In this document: one piece after another, positions 36,883 to 49,772 of the stretch
How positions within the stretch are numbered: position 1 is the first letter of the stretch
Layout of the letters: the number at the start of each line of letters is the position of its first letter
Assembly (NCBI GenBank): GCA_023653785.1
Contig: JAMKCH010043914.1
Coordinates: forward strand, 1-64,000
Direction of reading: 5' to 3'
Length of the DNA: 64,000 bases
Origin: Ophioderma brevispina
Taxonomy: Eukaryota; Echinodermata; Ophiuroidea; Amphilepidida; Ophiodermatidae
Translations under genes and position numbers: made by a program
Notes under the pieces: model-generated
The model's input: the letters and a program-made list of their open reading frames with translations, nothing else
Told to the model about the DNA's origin: nothing
Databases searched by the model: none

Positions 36883-37201
36883 AGGGGCATTCAGAGATTT
36901 TGTGGAAAGGGCGCCCTCAATTTTTTTTACAAAGGCAGATTTGTGCATGTAGACATAGCCTACCTCCAACTAAACAAAAAAAAAAAAACAAGCCGTAACC
37001 CAAACAAAGAAAAGCACCTCTTTTTTAATTATGAAATCAGATCAATTTTTTCACATTAAATGCCCAGGTTGGGACAATTAAATTAACACAGTGGCCTTTG
37101 GGGACTGAAATATACCAAAATACACATACAATTAAAACAAGGCGTTAAAATCGATTGGAATTATCAGCATAGGTTTATTTTGTGATCTTCTGTAGAACTA
37201 G

Positions 37202-37511
37202 GGGCAAAACCAGAGGGTGTTTTGAAACAATCCCATGATGCATAGCAATGTGCCTATAACATACTGTACTAAACACATGTCAGTACTTAGGGATAAAAAG
37301 TGTTCCAAAAGTTTAAGAACCACAACACATTTCATAATCATGCAAAAAATTCCCTAAGTACTAATGCTTTGTGGGCTAAAATGAGCGTTAAAGTCAGGGG
37401 TTTTATGTGTTAAGAATAGGATTTTTATGTGATCACATGACCCTATTGAGGTGAAATTTCCCAAAACTGGTGCATTGTGGGATTGACTCAAAACACCCTC
37501 TGGGGCAAAAC
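37202..37511. mobile_element. hAT-like MITE family H, copy 1, with target duplication
   Basis: The element (37211-37502) starts CAGAGGGTGTTTTG and ends AAAACACCCTCTG. It is flanked on both sides by GGGCAAAAC, a direct duplication of 8-9 bases. An 8 bp duplication together with CAGRG-type ends is the signature of hAT transposons. The interior has no coding capacity. Diverged copies or fragments occur at 26431-26712 and near 8545-8620. Confidence 0.85.
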
Positions 37512-37549
37512 AGAAGATGATCACCATGAGATCTCTCAGTGAATGTACA

Positions 37550-37890
37550 TTAAAGGTCCATTGGCCTAATCGCTAATAGCCTCCTCCCCAGAACCCCAGA
37601 TTTTACCACAATTTTTGGTATCTGAAGAAAGTTACTATTTTTCTCATTTATCCTGTGAAATCTTAGGGCTAAGGATGTTTGGTTTGAAAGTTTTGAGTGA
37701 AAATGTGCCCCATTTTGGTCAACCAATATTAATTTCACACAGTACTCTATGGGCTTACAAAATTGTGTTTAGCGCTCACCTCAAACTGGATTGAAATGTT
37801 GGCACAAAACTTTACAGATAGGGGTTTGGGGTGAAGGCCATTCTATCAAGATGAAAACTTTCTGTACTTCAATGGGCAATCCCCTTTTAA
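37550..37890. mobile_element. MITE family E, copy 2 (341 bp)
   Basis: It runs from TTAAAGGTCCATTGGCCTAA to GGGCAATCCCCTTTTAA. It is the reverse orientation of 31462-31809 and 38298-38620 and lies only about 400 bases from the latter. Confidence 0.8.
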
Positions 37891-38297
37891 GGATCACCAG
37901 GGCAACCAATTGTCACATACCCTATATAGGGACAGCAACTCCAGGATAACCCTATAAAAGAGAGCTATTTTATACATATTTGAGTTTTCATCAACTATTG
38001 AGGACAGATATCTAACACTCAAGTTGCCCCCCTCCGGCTCCAAAAGCGGGACGATATGGGTCAAAATCTGCATTTTATCTCTCCTCTTCAGGGGAATTGT
38101 GGACCAATTGCAGCCTAAATTGGGTGAAATTAAAGCTGAGGTTCAGCATTTTTTGCACACTACGCAGGGATTACGTCAAGTTCAGCTTTATTGGAGCAAA
38201 TCACTGGGAACTGTACAAATTTTGTCCCCTCTAGCGGAATGACTTTAGAATTTGCCCCCTCTGGATGGCTGCTTTGGTACGCCTCGTATGTATAACA

Positions 38298-38620
38298 TTA
38301 AAGGGGGATGACCCAATTGAACTATGTTTTCATCTGATTGGATTACGTTGACCCCCCAAACCCCATCTAAAAGTTTTTGTGCCAAGATTTCAATTCCATT
38401 TTGATGTGAGAGCTAAAACATGATTTTGTAAGCCCATTACTATATTGTCGAACAACTGGGAACATGTCACTCATAACATCCAAACCAAACCTCTCAGCGC
38501 TAAGATTCGACAGCATAAATGTGAAAAATAGTAGCTTTCTTCAACACCTAAAATATTGACCTTTTCCAGTTCATTCTGGATTCTGGATGAGACTTTAGTG
38601 AAACTGGCCATGGACCTTTA
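38298..38620. mobile_element. MITE family E, copy 3
   Basis: It begins TTAAAGGGGGATGACCCAAT and ends CTGGCCATGGACCTTTA, facing copy 2. The two together form a large imperfect inverted pair. Confidence 0.8.
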
Positions 38621-39559
38621 GCAAAATTATGGCTCTTTTAATTACATTGGTCCACTACGTTGCTGTACTGAAATTTGTTTTTGAGCATCTAAGTCATGCG
38701 TCATCCAAATTTACATGCATTTCTAAAAGTATGTATAAACACTTATCATTTTTCTTCTCAAAAAGTATTGGACCATCTCTAAGTAAACTACTCAAAGAAA
38801 TTGTTTTGGGGATTGCAATCATAAACCTGTTATCAAAGATGAATCTAGATTTATTTAGTAACAGAAGACAGGACCTAATCATGTTTAAGGTAGACCTAAC
38901 TGACCTCATGATTATGAGCTTTGTAACTGCTGTGAAAATCTCAGACATCCCATAGTTACTTATCAGGAAAGGAGACGATCATCTTAACATGAAACGGCAC
39001 GTATCAGGAAGAGCTTATCCAGAATTGAGCATTTGATCAAAATTGAAAGTGATGGTTTGGCAAAGGGGAGCCTAACCTGGGAGCCATCTAATGGTACGGT
39101 ACCTGTTGAATTTGTTTAGGAATGGTAAACAATGGTAAAATTTTGCATAAGATTTGGCGCACTAAGGGATGGATTTTTTTTCCCGTCATTAGGTCATTTT
39201 TGTGATGCATGGAAGCTTTTGGAGTTGTCCTGGAATATCAGAGCTGCTGCTTTAAATTAGGAATGATATGCTTGTTGTGACAATGTTGCAGTCAAATGAC
39301 ACATACTTCTTGATATATCATTAAAAAGGGACAAGAACAATATTGACAGTACAGATTCAAGACAATTTAATGTTTAGTAGAAAAGGCAGTGATTGCTGTT
39401 GTGAACACTATATTCAAGGAAAGATTTGTAAAAACAAGAAAATGCTGAGTAGTCAATGAATTTGGGTATCTTAGTGGTTCTTCAACCGTTATTCTGCAAT
39501 CTCAGACTTGTCCAAAATTGTGGAAACAAAATCCAAGTACAAAATAGATCCATAAGCTT

Positions 39560-40250
39560 ACCTTATACCTTGAATCAATGGCTCGTGAAAAAGCTCTTGA
39601 GAGTACCCACCAAGAAGTTGTGACGTATTGCTTACTTTTCCACAAGAGTCACAAGAAGAAATGGAGCAATATACCAAAGTCATCAGCAGAAAACAGAGAA
39701 TTACCAGTAAAAGTGTCTCCAGGTGTTTGTGGAAAATCTTCTGCAGGAAGAGGAGAGATAATAAGACCTTGTTCAAATTTAGCTTGCTTGTCTCCAGATT
39801 AGCAGGCATGTTTCTGTTAATAGCAACAGAAAAGAAGAATTTCAATATTGTATAAGTGTCATTCAAAAAACAAACGCGTTTTATCAGCATGGCAATCTAT
39901 AATGGTCACAACACCAATTTGTGGTCGTCAAAAAATAAACAGCGTTTATGAGCATGAAATCTAAAATGGTCTACTACATTCAACAAGAGAGAGCGAGACG
40001 AAAGAAACTTGACCACTTGTTCTAGATTGACCTGGAAGTTTGTCCAATGATTCAGAAAAAAATAGAACGCGCTGTGATTTAACCAAGAAGTGGGGATATA
40101 GACATTTGCGAAGACTTGTCTAACCCAGTTGGAGTGACACATTCTAGAAATAGACCACACGTGACAAATCCAGGGAATAGGCAATTTCTTAAAATGGGGG
40201 CAACGGTGTCGTTTATAGAGAAAAGCTAAGCCATGGACAACAGTTTGGGG
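39560..40250 (+). pseudogene. Possible Mutator-like (MULE) transposase remnant
   Basis: In one + strand frame, interrupted by several stops, the translation reads KMVYYIQQERARRKKLDH, a stop, then IDLEVCPMIQKKIERAV. That order (a basic helix before CP-x-I-QKK-x-E) resembles the region before the SWIM zinc finger in MULE transposases. No catalytic block or zinc finger is readable, so this is a weak resemblance. The region also contains a partial internal duplication (GCGTTTTATCAGCATG near 39885 against GCGTTTATGAGCATG near 39945). Confidence 0.25.
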
Positions 40251-40795
40251 CTTTATCTTTTTAAACAAACTTATAGTAACTTGAACTTGTCAGAGATAGA
40301 TTAGTGCTGAAGATTGTGTTTGATGCTGCTAAATAATCCCAAGTCTAGTTTGTTGATTATTTCATGTCATACTCATTCTTGGAGTTTATTTGATGTGAAA
40401 ACTGGTTTAAATAATCCAAAAACCACTTGGAAGTTAAGGAAGGCATGACTAGGGAGCCACCCTCATCGTTTTGTTGATTTGTGTATAGCTGAGATCCAGC
40501 CATTTTGGAATGTAATTATGCTTCTAGTGTTGGTTTCCTGGCCGTCACCAGGCCATAAGCGTAAATCGTCATGGCAGGAAATATGAGGGCATGGGTTAGA
40601 GGCATAAATTTGCGGGCAATGAACGTGGATAATGCAAGGGGCGGCAGTAATTAACAAGAGGGTGAGGAGGTTTTGAGATGATCTTGGCTTTTTTTTGTAA
40701 CCATTGTGACTGGTATAGCTGTTACTGTTGATCATAAGAGAATGTATTGGCTCTTTATAAATGTAGTCTCAGATATCTGGCTGAAATCTTGTAAT

Positions 40796-41183
40796 TTAAA
40801 GGCTGACTCAGATTTCGAAAAGAACTTTTCTTGTTTAGTAATTAAAAATAATCATCTAGAACTGAAGATAGTCACTAAACTGCTTAATTCAAAAGTTATA
40901 GATGAATCGTATATTTGTTTTCATGCAGTAAACATATATGCACAGTTTACAGTGGCCATAGGATACCGTGTATATAACAAAAATTCCGATCCGGAATTTT
41001 ATAACAAAGTTGTAATTTCTATTTTAAAAAAAAAAAAAAAAAAGGACGGACTTCCATTTGAGCTTTAGTTATTTCACACAGTGATTAGTATATATACAAG
41101 CATTATGTTATATGGCAAAAAAAACATGATTTGTTTGAAATTGAGTGCGCCCTCACCGGAAAATATCTTGAGTCAGCCTTTAA
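40796..41183. mobile_element. MITE family B, copy 3 (388 bp)
   Basis: TTAAAGGCTGACTCAGATTT on the left and CTTGAGTCAGCCTTTAA on the right. The interior follows copy 2 with a longer A run near 41025-41043. Confidence 0.85.
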
Positions 41184-43814
41184 TGAATGTTGTATTTTGA
41201 ATAATTTATACATACATGGTGGTAGAATTGTTTGAATCTTACAGCCGCACACCCCAACCAACCAAACTGAGTACATGTATGTTAGATCTTTTGGAATATT
41301 TGGAGTTGCGTAGGCAGCCTGTGGTACTGAGGGACAAAGCCGTTCAAGGGAAAAGTATCCCGATTTTAGGGTAATAGGTCCAAAAATGGCTGTTTTGCTG
41401 ATTTTTTCATCAAATTCCGCCAATTTTTATTTCATTTATTTTTCAAAAAAGACAAAAAAACAAAAAAAGTGCCCCCCCCCCCTCCTTGCAAAGCCACTGA
41501 ATATTTGCTCTATTTTCACCCCTCATTCATGGTGTGCATCCTCATCTGAGGAAGTTGGTCACCTCATTGTCGCATCAGTGGTGGTTTGCATCCCGGATGT
41601 CATCTCCATCATGAAGACAGTAGGAGATAATGAACTTTGACTCTTCTTGTGACATTGGAATTTTGCTGTCACTGGAATCCTTTTGCATTTTCACTAATAC
41701 TTTTCGCATTGGAAAATGTTGTCTTGGGTTGGTTTTGCTTTGTTTTTATTAAAGTTGTATGGGTCCAAGGCCTGTCCAGGCAATACTATAAGCTAGTAAC
41801 ATCTCAATTCCCTTGGCACAGGTTAAGTAGCTTTCATTCAACATGTATTTAGAAAATACACCCCCTGTTTTGGGGTATGATATATGAACCCAGATTACAT
41901 GCAGTCAGTTCATGCCAATGTATGTTACAAACCACCCACTGACTGTGTCCTTGGTGGATGCATGAGCATATTGTAACTCATAGTGAGATTAGAACAGTGG
42001 CTTGTCATAGCTAGGTTCATATTCATAAATTCCCACAAATTGACATGGAAACTGGAATGTAAACGACACAAATTAATCATTACCGGTTTCCTCAACAATA
42101 ACACTTCATAATATGCAAAAAAAAATTAACTACATTTATGTTATACAATAATATTATCTTTATAAACATTATATAGTAAATTTTGACATCTATGACAATT
42201 TTTACTTGAAAATCAAATTAAAAGTTACTGACAGAAGTGTAACTCAAATAGGCACCTTATTTGTGTAAATTTTCTGCTCCACAGGATCAGCGCTCAGAAT
42301 ATCTATGGGTTCTCTGCTATGTTACCCCGTTTGGTCTGTGGTCTATCATAGATTTACGGAATTGATCGAGGTACTAGATATTTTGTTGATCAAAATTTTC
42401 TCTCTGACTTTCCTAAAAAAAGATATTTTAATATCTTCTGATCTAATCTTGCGTGCAGACTCATCTCGCTCCTCTGTTTTCTAAATTGCAGGGGAAAATT
42501 GACTGTTAAAATCTACTATGCCCAAATTTTACTTTTACAGACAACATCCCCTAATTATATGCAGATTTTTTTTTTCAAAATTGAATTTCAATCTAAATGC
42601 ATATCTTTAGCCAAATAAAAAATTGTCTCATATACACGTTGCAAAAAAAAACCTTTTTATAGAAATGTAGCGAAGCACTTTGGGCAAAATATTTTACTCA
42701 ATTTTTGTTCAACTTTTTTTTTTGTTGCTTTGCTGGGCAATTATTTTTTTGCAACTAAACAAAGAAGCTGAAAATTGGGCTCATCGATGGTTAGACACAA
42801 AATTCGGCTAACTGTTCAAGGAAAGTATATAGACCAGCCTCTTTTGTGTTTACAGTTAAAATCATTTTCTTGACTTTTGTTTTCTGACTTGATTATGTTT
42901 CAAGCCTTTTTCATTTACGGAGTTACTCTTGTGGCCATCCCCAGGAAGGTCAAATCTCAGTATGGGATGTATGTGGTGGGGGGATAGCTTTAACGCCATG
43001 TTCAATGGTCACAAAAAGGGTTTGAAGGTGCTTTGAGGTGAAAATATTAAATCCAATTATTTTACTTCACTCCAAGTTGTGTCCACTCAGATGGTGAAAA
43101 TCTCTGAAATCATCCTCCTGACCATTGCTCCCTCCCTTCTCCTTCGGAGTTGTAGACCAAAAACATTACATATGGAAGCCTGTGGCCTTTCAACTTGGTG
43201 ATATTCCAACACAGGAATTTGTCAACAAGATGAACTTGCGAGGTCACCCCCGTTCACTATCCCGTTCCTATACCCTATTCCTGTAACTCCTGTACTGTCC
43301 TGGCTGACACTGCTGAGTCATGCTCATGCATGGTAATTTGTAAATCGACATGACTTTTCTTTTTACACTCAGAACCATTACAACTTACCTCAATCACCTC
43401 AATAATGATGATAAAGTCATCATTGAAATTCGACTTTTTGAATTGCGTCCTACTTGACGACTGTACCTGTTTACACTAATCACGGAAATAATTTGATTAC
43501 CGACCGAATGATTAGATGACACTGTTGTAAACAAGTGTACTGCCCTACAAGACAAAATTTCCAAATCATAGGGCCAATTATGGCTTTTTTAAACCTGTGT
43601 ATCTGACGCTGGCTATAAATTGGGTGCATTCAGTGTTGTTTAAAGTGTGGTATAACATTTTGTTTTGGATACCACCCGTGTTGAGCACATTTCTTACTAC
43701 GGGTTTTCATAGCTTTGCTCGAATGTTCATATACAATTTGTATATCATCCAAACACATAATTACATAACCCTTCACACCTACTCAGTCAATCTGTGGTTA
43801 TGCCCCAATAATAG

Positions 43815-44010
43815 CTATAATGCCAAAAAAATCCAGTTTGTCTCAGAAGAAATTGAAAAATGCTAAATGCGCATATTGCATTTTTGGGCCACTTTTTTCA
43901 TTTTTTTCTGAAAATTAAAAAAAAAATCTTCAAATGAGTAAAAACCTAAAAAATAAAATATTGCGGCTAAAAGACAATTGTCAACAATGTGTGCTGTCTA
44001 AACAAACTTT
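43815..44010 (+). repeat. Dispersed AT-rich repeat K, copy 2
   Basis: AGTTTGTCTCAGAAGAAATT, TGGGCCACTTTTTTCATTTT and GCGGCTAAAAGACAATTG follow the same order as in 32392-32675. Confidence 0.65.
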
Positions 44011-44418
44011 TTTTCTTGCCTAATAACAATCTGAGGTATGAAAAATGGAAGAAGTGCAGTCAGCCCCATCTTTTTTAGAAAAATGAATACTGATACAGGC
44101 ATTACCAAAAAAAAGTTTTTTTTTGGCCACAGCAATTGTTACTCCCAATCGTATCCAAATAAATAATGAAAATCTTGTTTGAGTAAGAATGTTTTGACTT
44201 TTATAGCAAAAAAAAAACAAAAAAGGACTGACAATTTTCCTTTTTTGTTAGACCTTTTTAAAATCAGTGACTGGTTATCGTATTTGCTCTGAAAAAAATT
44301 CTTATTTTATTTTCTGGTGTAATCCAATTTAAGTGTCACACCTTGCCACGTTTACAGTAGCGAAAAGGTCAAATGGAATTCAATATTATTTTTGAATTAC
44401 AATGAGGTTTAGCATTAA

Positions 44419-44580
44419 TTAAAGGTCCATTGGTCTGATTGCTAATAGCCTCATCCCCAGGTACCCAGAATTTTTAAACCGGAAGTGTTCAAACTTTACA
44501 GTTGCGGTTTTTCAGGTGAAGGCCATTCTAAACCAAATTTAAGACTTAAATTCGGGTCTTCCCCCTTTACTTTGATAGTA
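44419..44580. mobile_element. MITE family E, internally deleted copy 4
   Basis: It begins TTAAAGGTCCATTGGTCTGA with ATAGCCTCATCCCCAG as in copy 2, then jumps to the end-proximal block AAACTTTACAG and GTGAAGGCCATTCTA, closing near CCCCCTTTA. Confidence 0.65.
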
Positions 44581-45091
44581 GGTGTTTACATTGAAAGTAC
44601 ATTTGTGAATTCCGTTTTAGAAAATTGGTTACGTCTGTTGACACCCTCGAAGTTTGACTTCCGATTTAAATGAAGATTTTGGCGTGATCTTCAAAATAGC
44701 AGCTGTGATGATGCGCTGAATCGCCACCACCGACGCCCAGACTGAAGCTAAATTTGGGTTGCTCTTCGTTGGCCCACATTGGCTTTTCTGTGAATAAGGC
44801 GCAAACTATTATCTAGACCTTACAGCAAAATTAGAACGAAGCACTTTGCATACGTCAGACGGACAAAGTATACAAGGGCCATCATTATCTTCACCACTCA
44901 TTGCCATGTTGCACGATTTAAAATAGCGCATGATGTTTGGGCGGCTGGTAAATGTGTATCATGGCCGATTATAGTTTGTCTTAGTGTGATTTTTGGCATG
45001 TATTTCTTTTGAAGCTATATTCTAGGAATGTTCCTATTATTATTATTTTTGATAAACGTGATATATGGTTTAGTTTACAGTTGGAATCATA

Positions 45092-46177
45092 CAGGGTGAG
45101 TCAAAAAGATTTACACTCGGTTTATTTGTTCTGAATGTACTTTCTACAGCATTGAAAAATCTAACAAGATACGAGTAACATATATAAAACTAGATGATTC
45201 ACTACTAGAGAAATTTTGAATTTTGATTTTTGAACTTCATTGCAAAGTTATGCTAACTTAAGATAGTGGTTACCCGTTTTTCAACTCTGTCCCACGTAAT
45301 CACTGTAGTGTGGAATTTGTGCCAAAGAGACTTTGGATGATCTCCACAAGTACATCATGACTTCTTCTGCTTTGATACCTTTGTGTTAAACTTCATACGA
45401 AAAATGTTAAACTATTTCATTAATCTGAAATCAATAACAATATGGAATCTTACAACCAAATTTTGGACATACTTCAAAAATGTTCGAAATTGATCACATA
45501 TCTTTTCGTGGAAACTGAATGCAAATAGTTTGCACCCTGTGCAATACAGCCCGCTGACCCACATTTCCACCGACTCCTTCATAACCTGATGGGTGGGGGG
45601 GCTACTTTGGGGAATCAATATTTGAACATTACACGCATTCAACATCCATCTGTCTTTCCTTTTGCATCTCATTCCTGTCTTCTCCCTTCCTCTCTTTTCC
45701 CTACTCCCTTTTTTGCTTGTCCCTTTCCACCTTTCCTGCTTTGCCGCTAGCTTAAGCTTATTTCCTGGTCAGTTCCATGTGGAAGGGAAATGCTTCCCCT
45801 TCCCCCTGCCCATGTTACGCTACTGTCCTTGACTATTGTTAAGAACTATAATCACAACATTGTTACAGACTAGGTAATGGTTACTTAGAACAAAATCCAA
45901 AACTAAATACTTCAAAGTACATTACAAGTAACAGTAACTTCTGGCTTTTGCTGCAGTGCAAGTGAAGAATTGTAGCAACCCTGGTCAATATGGTTTTTTG
46001 CGCCTTTCCGTTAATTTACCATATCTGCATATCAAAGGTAAATGTTTGATTTTTTTACCAATGTAGTGGATATAATGAGCTATTGTTTTCATGTATAAAA
46101 ACAATTTCTAAACTTGTAGAAAATATTTTGTTTAAGATTTTTCGGCAATGCGAGTGTAAATCTTTTTGACTCCCCTG
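45092..46177. mobile_element. Non-autonomous Tc1/mariner-like element (1086 bp)
   Basis: It starts CAGGGTGAGTCAAAAAGATT with TACACTCG and ends with the complement (CGAGTGTAAATCTTTTTGAC then TCCCCTG). The terminal repeats of about 28 bases differ by one or two positions. Each end is flanked by TA, the target duplication of the Tc1/mariner superfamily. The interior has no transposase I can read; a DDE coding region would be expected in a complete element. Confidence 0.8.
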
Positions 46178-46333
46178 TAGTTTACAAGAGGCCCTGGCAC
46201 ATTTGAAAATGTGCGCCCTCAAGCTTTTTCAAAATCGATATTTTTGCATGGCTGTAAGGCGTTTATACACAAAAGGCCCTCACCCGAACTGATAAGATCT
46301 AATCAGCTTCCTTATGGGAAACCGAACTTTTAT

Positions 46334-46361
46334 AATTTAACGTCGCCGGCGACGTTAAATT
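46334..46361. repeat. Perfect 28-base palindrome
   Basis: AATTTAACGTCGCC is immediately followed by its exact reverse complement, with no spacer. It is GC-rich in the centre and lies in a locally GC-richer stretch. Function unknown. Confidence 0.95.
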
Positions 46362-46638
46362 CCAGCAGACCGACGAAAATGGCGTTTACATAAGAACACG
46401 CAAGCCGTATGCACGTTTCCCACACTATGCACACCGTTTGATCAGTCTATACCTTTGTGTTTTTTTAATATAGTGAGAGAGTCAAAATATTCATGTAATA
46501 CACATTTGTTGATTAAAGTTTGGAAAACTAAAGTTGGCCTACAAATTACCTGGATGTCTGTTGTATAAGTAGAGTAAAACCAAGGTTTAAATCCGGTTTT
46601 TGTCCCCGCTAACGGGGGTGGCCGGATTCACCACCCCC

Positions 46639-46639
<1 letters not shown>

Positions 46640-46683
<44 letters not shown>
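46640..46683 (+). repeat. 44-base uninterrupted C run
   Basis: A homopolymer of 44 C follows CCACCCCCA. The minus strand is G44. The proline-rich open frame over it is an artefact of the run. Confidence 0.95.
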
Positions 46684-46686
<3 letters not shown>

Positions 46687-47706
46687 CAAAACTTCACGCA
46701 ACACTGCTGTGTAGATTTTTTATTTATTTATTTATTTTATCCTCATATCAATGTCCCTATCTGTTTTGGGTATGTTCTTTTATGTGTAAAATATATCTCT
46801 GTTCTTTCTAATGGTCTAGACTATCAATTTGAGAGCAAATTGAAGAAATTTCAAGTTTGTGAAAATGTGCCAGTGCTGCTTAAAGTGATATGATTGATAC
46901 AAAATCTCTTTTAGGCAAATAATTTGATATGAAGTATATGTAGTAAAGCTGATAACAGTGCAAGACATGCAGTCTTCAAATGTTGACCAAGATTTGAATT
47001 TTCAAATATATGATTACCAATTTTTTCCAGGATAATTTGGGTACAGAAATGTTGAGTTTTTTTATCAAGATGTTCTCAACTTTCTCAAATTTATTGAAAT
47101 TCTTCAAATTTCTCCATTTCAACAACCTTGAGAAATTTTTGGATATCGAAGCTACCACTGTTTGGTTCTGATTCTAAATGCAGCCTATTTCGTTTGAACT
47201 GATAGATTGTTTTCAGTACCAGATTGTATGTGGTACGTGTCGTTACAAACAAAACCCGAGTGCTCCCACTGGGTTGCACAGGCAAACATTACCATATTGA
47301 TGAGAATGACGCTACATCCGACAGTGCCCATTAAGATCATCTAGCCACTATTTCTATCGAACTAAACATAGGTCACCACTGCAGGGGTCATTAGCATGGC
47401 TATCATTATCATCACTACCAACACGTTTTCCACAGATGTAAAAAGATCTGATGATTGTGCCACAAGCCTTATGTGGTCTAGGAGAGCCAGACATTCCCCA
47501 ATATGTGTCTCTGTAAGGGGGGGGTGCTTGTGACTTTGATGACTCTATACCCATTGGGCTAGCACACATGCAGATATTAGACATTAAATCTAATCTGTGA
47601 GGCCACTTTTGGCTTCTCTGCTTCTCAAAATTGTATACACTATTTTTAAAATAAGTTTTTCGACAAGGTTTTATTAATTTTGAAAATGATAATGAATCAT
47701 ACTTTA

Positions 47707-48055
47707 TTAAAGGTTAATTTCATGATTCCAGCACCTTTGTTTTATTATTGTTTCACTAGATATTCTGAGAAAAGCTTATTCCCAAATGTTGAGTTGATCC
47801 CGATCTTGCGGTTTTGTGTATAGTAATTGCTTGTTTCCCACGGTCCCCATAGGCCACGGTGCTGTAAGTTCTCTGGTCGTTTACAGACAGAAAATACAAA
47901 ATGTCAAATTTCTTACAGATCGACTGAATTTGCATGTAAGATAGGTAACCGGTGGACTACCAATGGCTAATGTTCTGATATACGAAAAATCTCAACTTTT
48001 TTTTTAGGTAAGTCGGGGGACGAGGTTGTGGGATCAATGAAAATGCCCCTGTTAA
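47707..48055. mobile_element. MITE family G, copy 1 (349 bp)
   Basis: It runs from TTAAAGGTTAATTTCATGAT to AATGAAAATGCCCCTGTTAA. Both ends are TTAA, with an imperfect inverted repeat. The family-specific block AGGTAAGTCGGGGGACGAGG lies near its right end. Confidence 0.8.
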
Positions 48056-49049
48056 TCTTGTCTGGGATTTATGTTTCTATTTTTCAAGCCCAAAAAAGTC
48101 CAAAAAGTGGTATATTTGGTGTGGTTTGAAACAGGCATGTCCATACGCCTTGTGACTGTGTAAGACACTATCTTTATAATACAATCAAATTCACAAAATC
48201 ACAATTACACATTTTGGTAGTTCCTTGTCTTTGATTAAAATATAAAAAATGAAGTGAATTAAATAAAAGTTTGTCCTCTCTGTGTGATTGTAATCTTATA
48301 CTCCATTTTGGCCATATTTTGGAAAAATTCACATAAAAACATACTTTTGGCCTTTATTTAAAAAAATGGAAGCAATGACATATTTTACATTTCCATAAGT
48401 TCAAAGAAAGTGTATTAGTATGAGCAACATTCCAATTTGATGAAGTCATTTTAAAATTTATGAGAAACAGTTAATGCCATCAATTGTATGGATTGACACT
48501 AGTGGAAAAAATTAACGTAGTTTGTCATGAGAGTGGCCACATGGTCCATACGATAAACAATATCTGCCATTTGTCAGAAATTCCCATCAACATTATGTAT
48601 GCCAAGTCTTTGGGTCAGTTGCTACTTAAAATGTTTCTTTAAGGCGATGTGGCCACAGTCGCTTCGACCAGTCTCTTAAAAAAAAACATTTCAAGAACCA
48701 CTGACTCAAGCAAATAAAATTGAGGTTATCCTAATACTTGGCAGCACAGACAGATGTATCACATGGGCAGCTATTTGCACTCGACCTTCTTGCACTCACA
48801 TGACAATTTTTTTGTCTCTCTAAACCATTTGTTTCTTAGACATGTTAACTAAAGAATCTCTATAGCCTAATCCTGAATATGGAGATTTTCTTAAAATACA
48901 ATGCATTATTTTTCACAATTTTTTAAGTAATGTATATGACGATAAGAGTCAAATATTTTAAACAAGCTATTATATGAGCAGTTTTTTATCCTTTTATAAT
49001 TGTAGATGGAAGTTACAACGCAATTGAGAACTGTGGTATCTGTAATTGT

Positions 49050-49351
49050 TTAACGGGCTTCATGATCAACAGAAAAAAAGAACCATCGGTCCACCCGACT
49101 TACCTACAACAACTTTTAGATTTTGTTATCATCTGCATCTGTCATAATCTGTAAGAAATTTGCAATTATGTATTTTGTGTCCATACAATGGACAAAATAA
49201 CAGCACAGTGGCCTATGGGACCGTGGGAACAAACAATGCTCATAACACGAAGCTGCAAGATTGGAATCAATTCAAATTTTGTGAATAGCTTTGGATATCT
49301 GTAAACAATAATTAAACAGAAGGTTGCTCGAATCACGAAAGGCACCTTTAA
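49050..49351. mobile_element. MITE family G, copy 2 (302 bp)
   Basis: Reverse orientation: TTAACGGGCTTCATGATCAA at the left and AATCACGAAAGGCACCTTTAA-type right end. It shares CAGCACAGTGGCCTATGGGA with copy 1 in reverse. Confidence 0.8.
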
Positions 49352-49772
49352 CGAGAGGGAGTTTTTGTGTGGACCTTCACCACAATTTTGATAAGAAAGT
49401 TTCCTTGCCATGCAAGAAAACAACACAGAATTTGTTTCCAGTAGGTTAATTTTTGCTTTGTAGCTATTTTAAGCTGGCATTTTTAATGCAATTAAGTTGG
49501 GTTTTAATACAAACAAATGCCTCCGAGATAGAAATTTAAATTTAAAAATATAGAAGTGAGCCCAAATCAAGTAGAGTTGTTTTTGTAGGTAAATACTTTT
49601 ACATAAAACATGGTTTGCAACTGATTTGATTAACCATTTGGTGTGCCTGAGCCATCTTCTGTGGGGAAAAAATCCTTTAAAAAAATGTTAAACATTTTTT
49701 TTTTTTAAAATGCTTTACATTTTACAAAACTTGATTTAGTTTTGGGTCTCATTGTATAGAATTCCTTGGACA

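Noticed and set aside
42290..42371. Open stretch after acceptor-like CTCCACAG
   Set aside because: No donor in a compatible phase and no family resemblance.
46600..46893. Open frame with a long polyproline
   Set aside because: It is produced by the 44-base C run.
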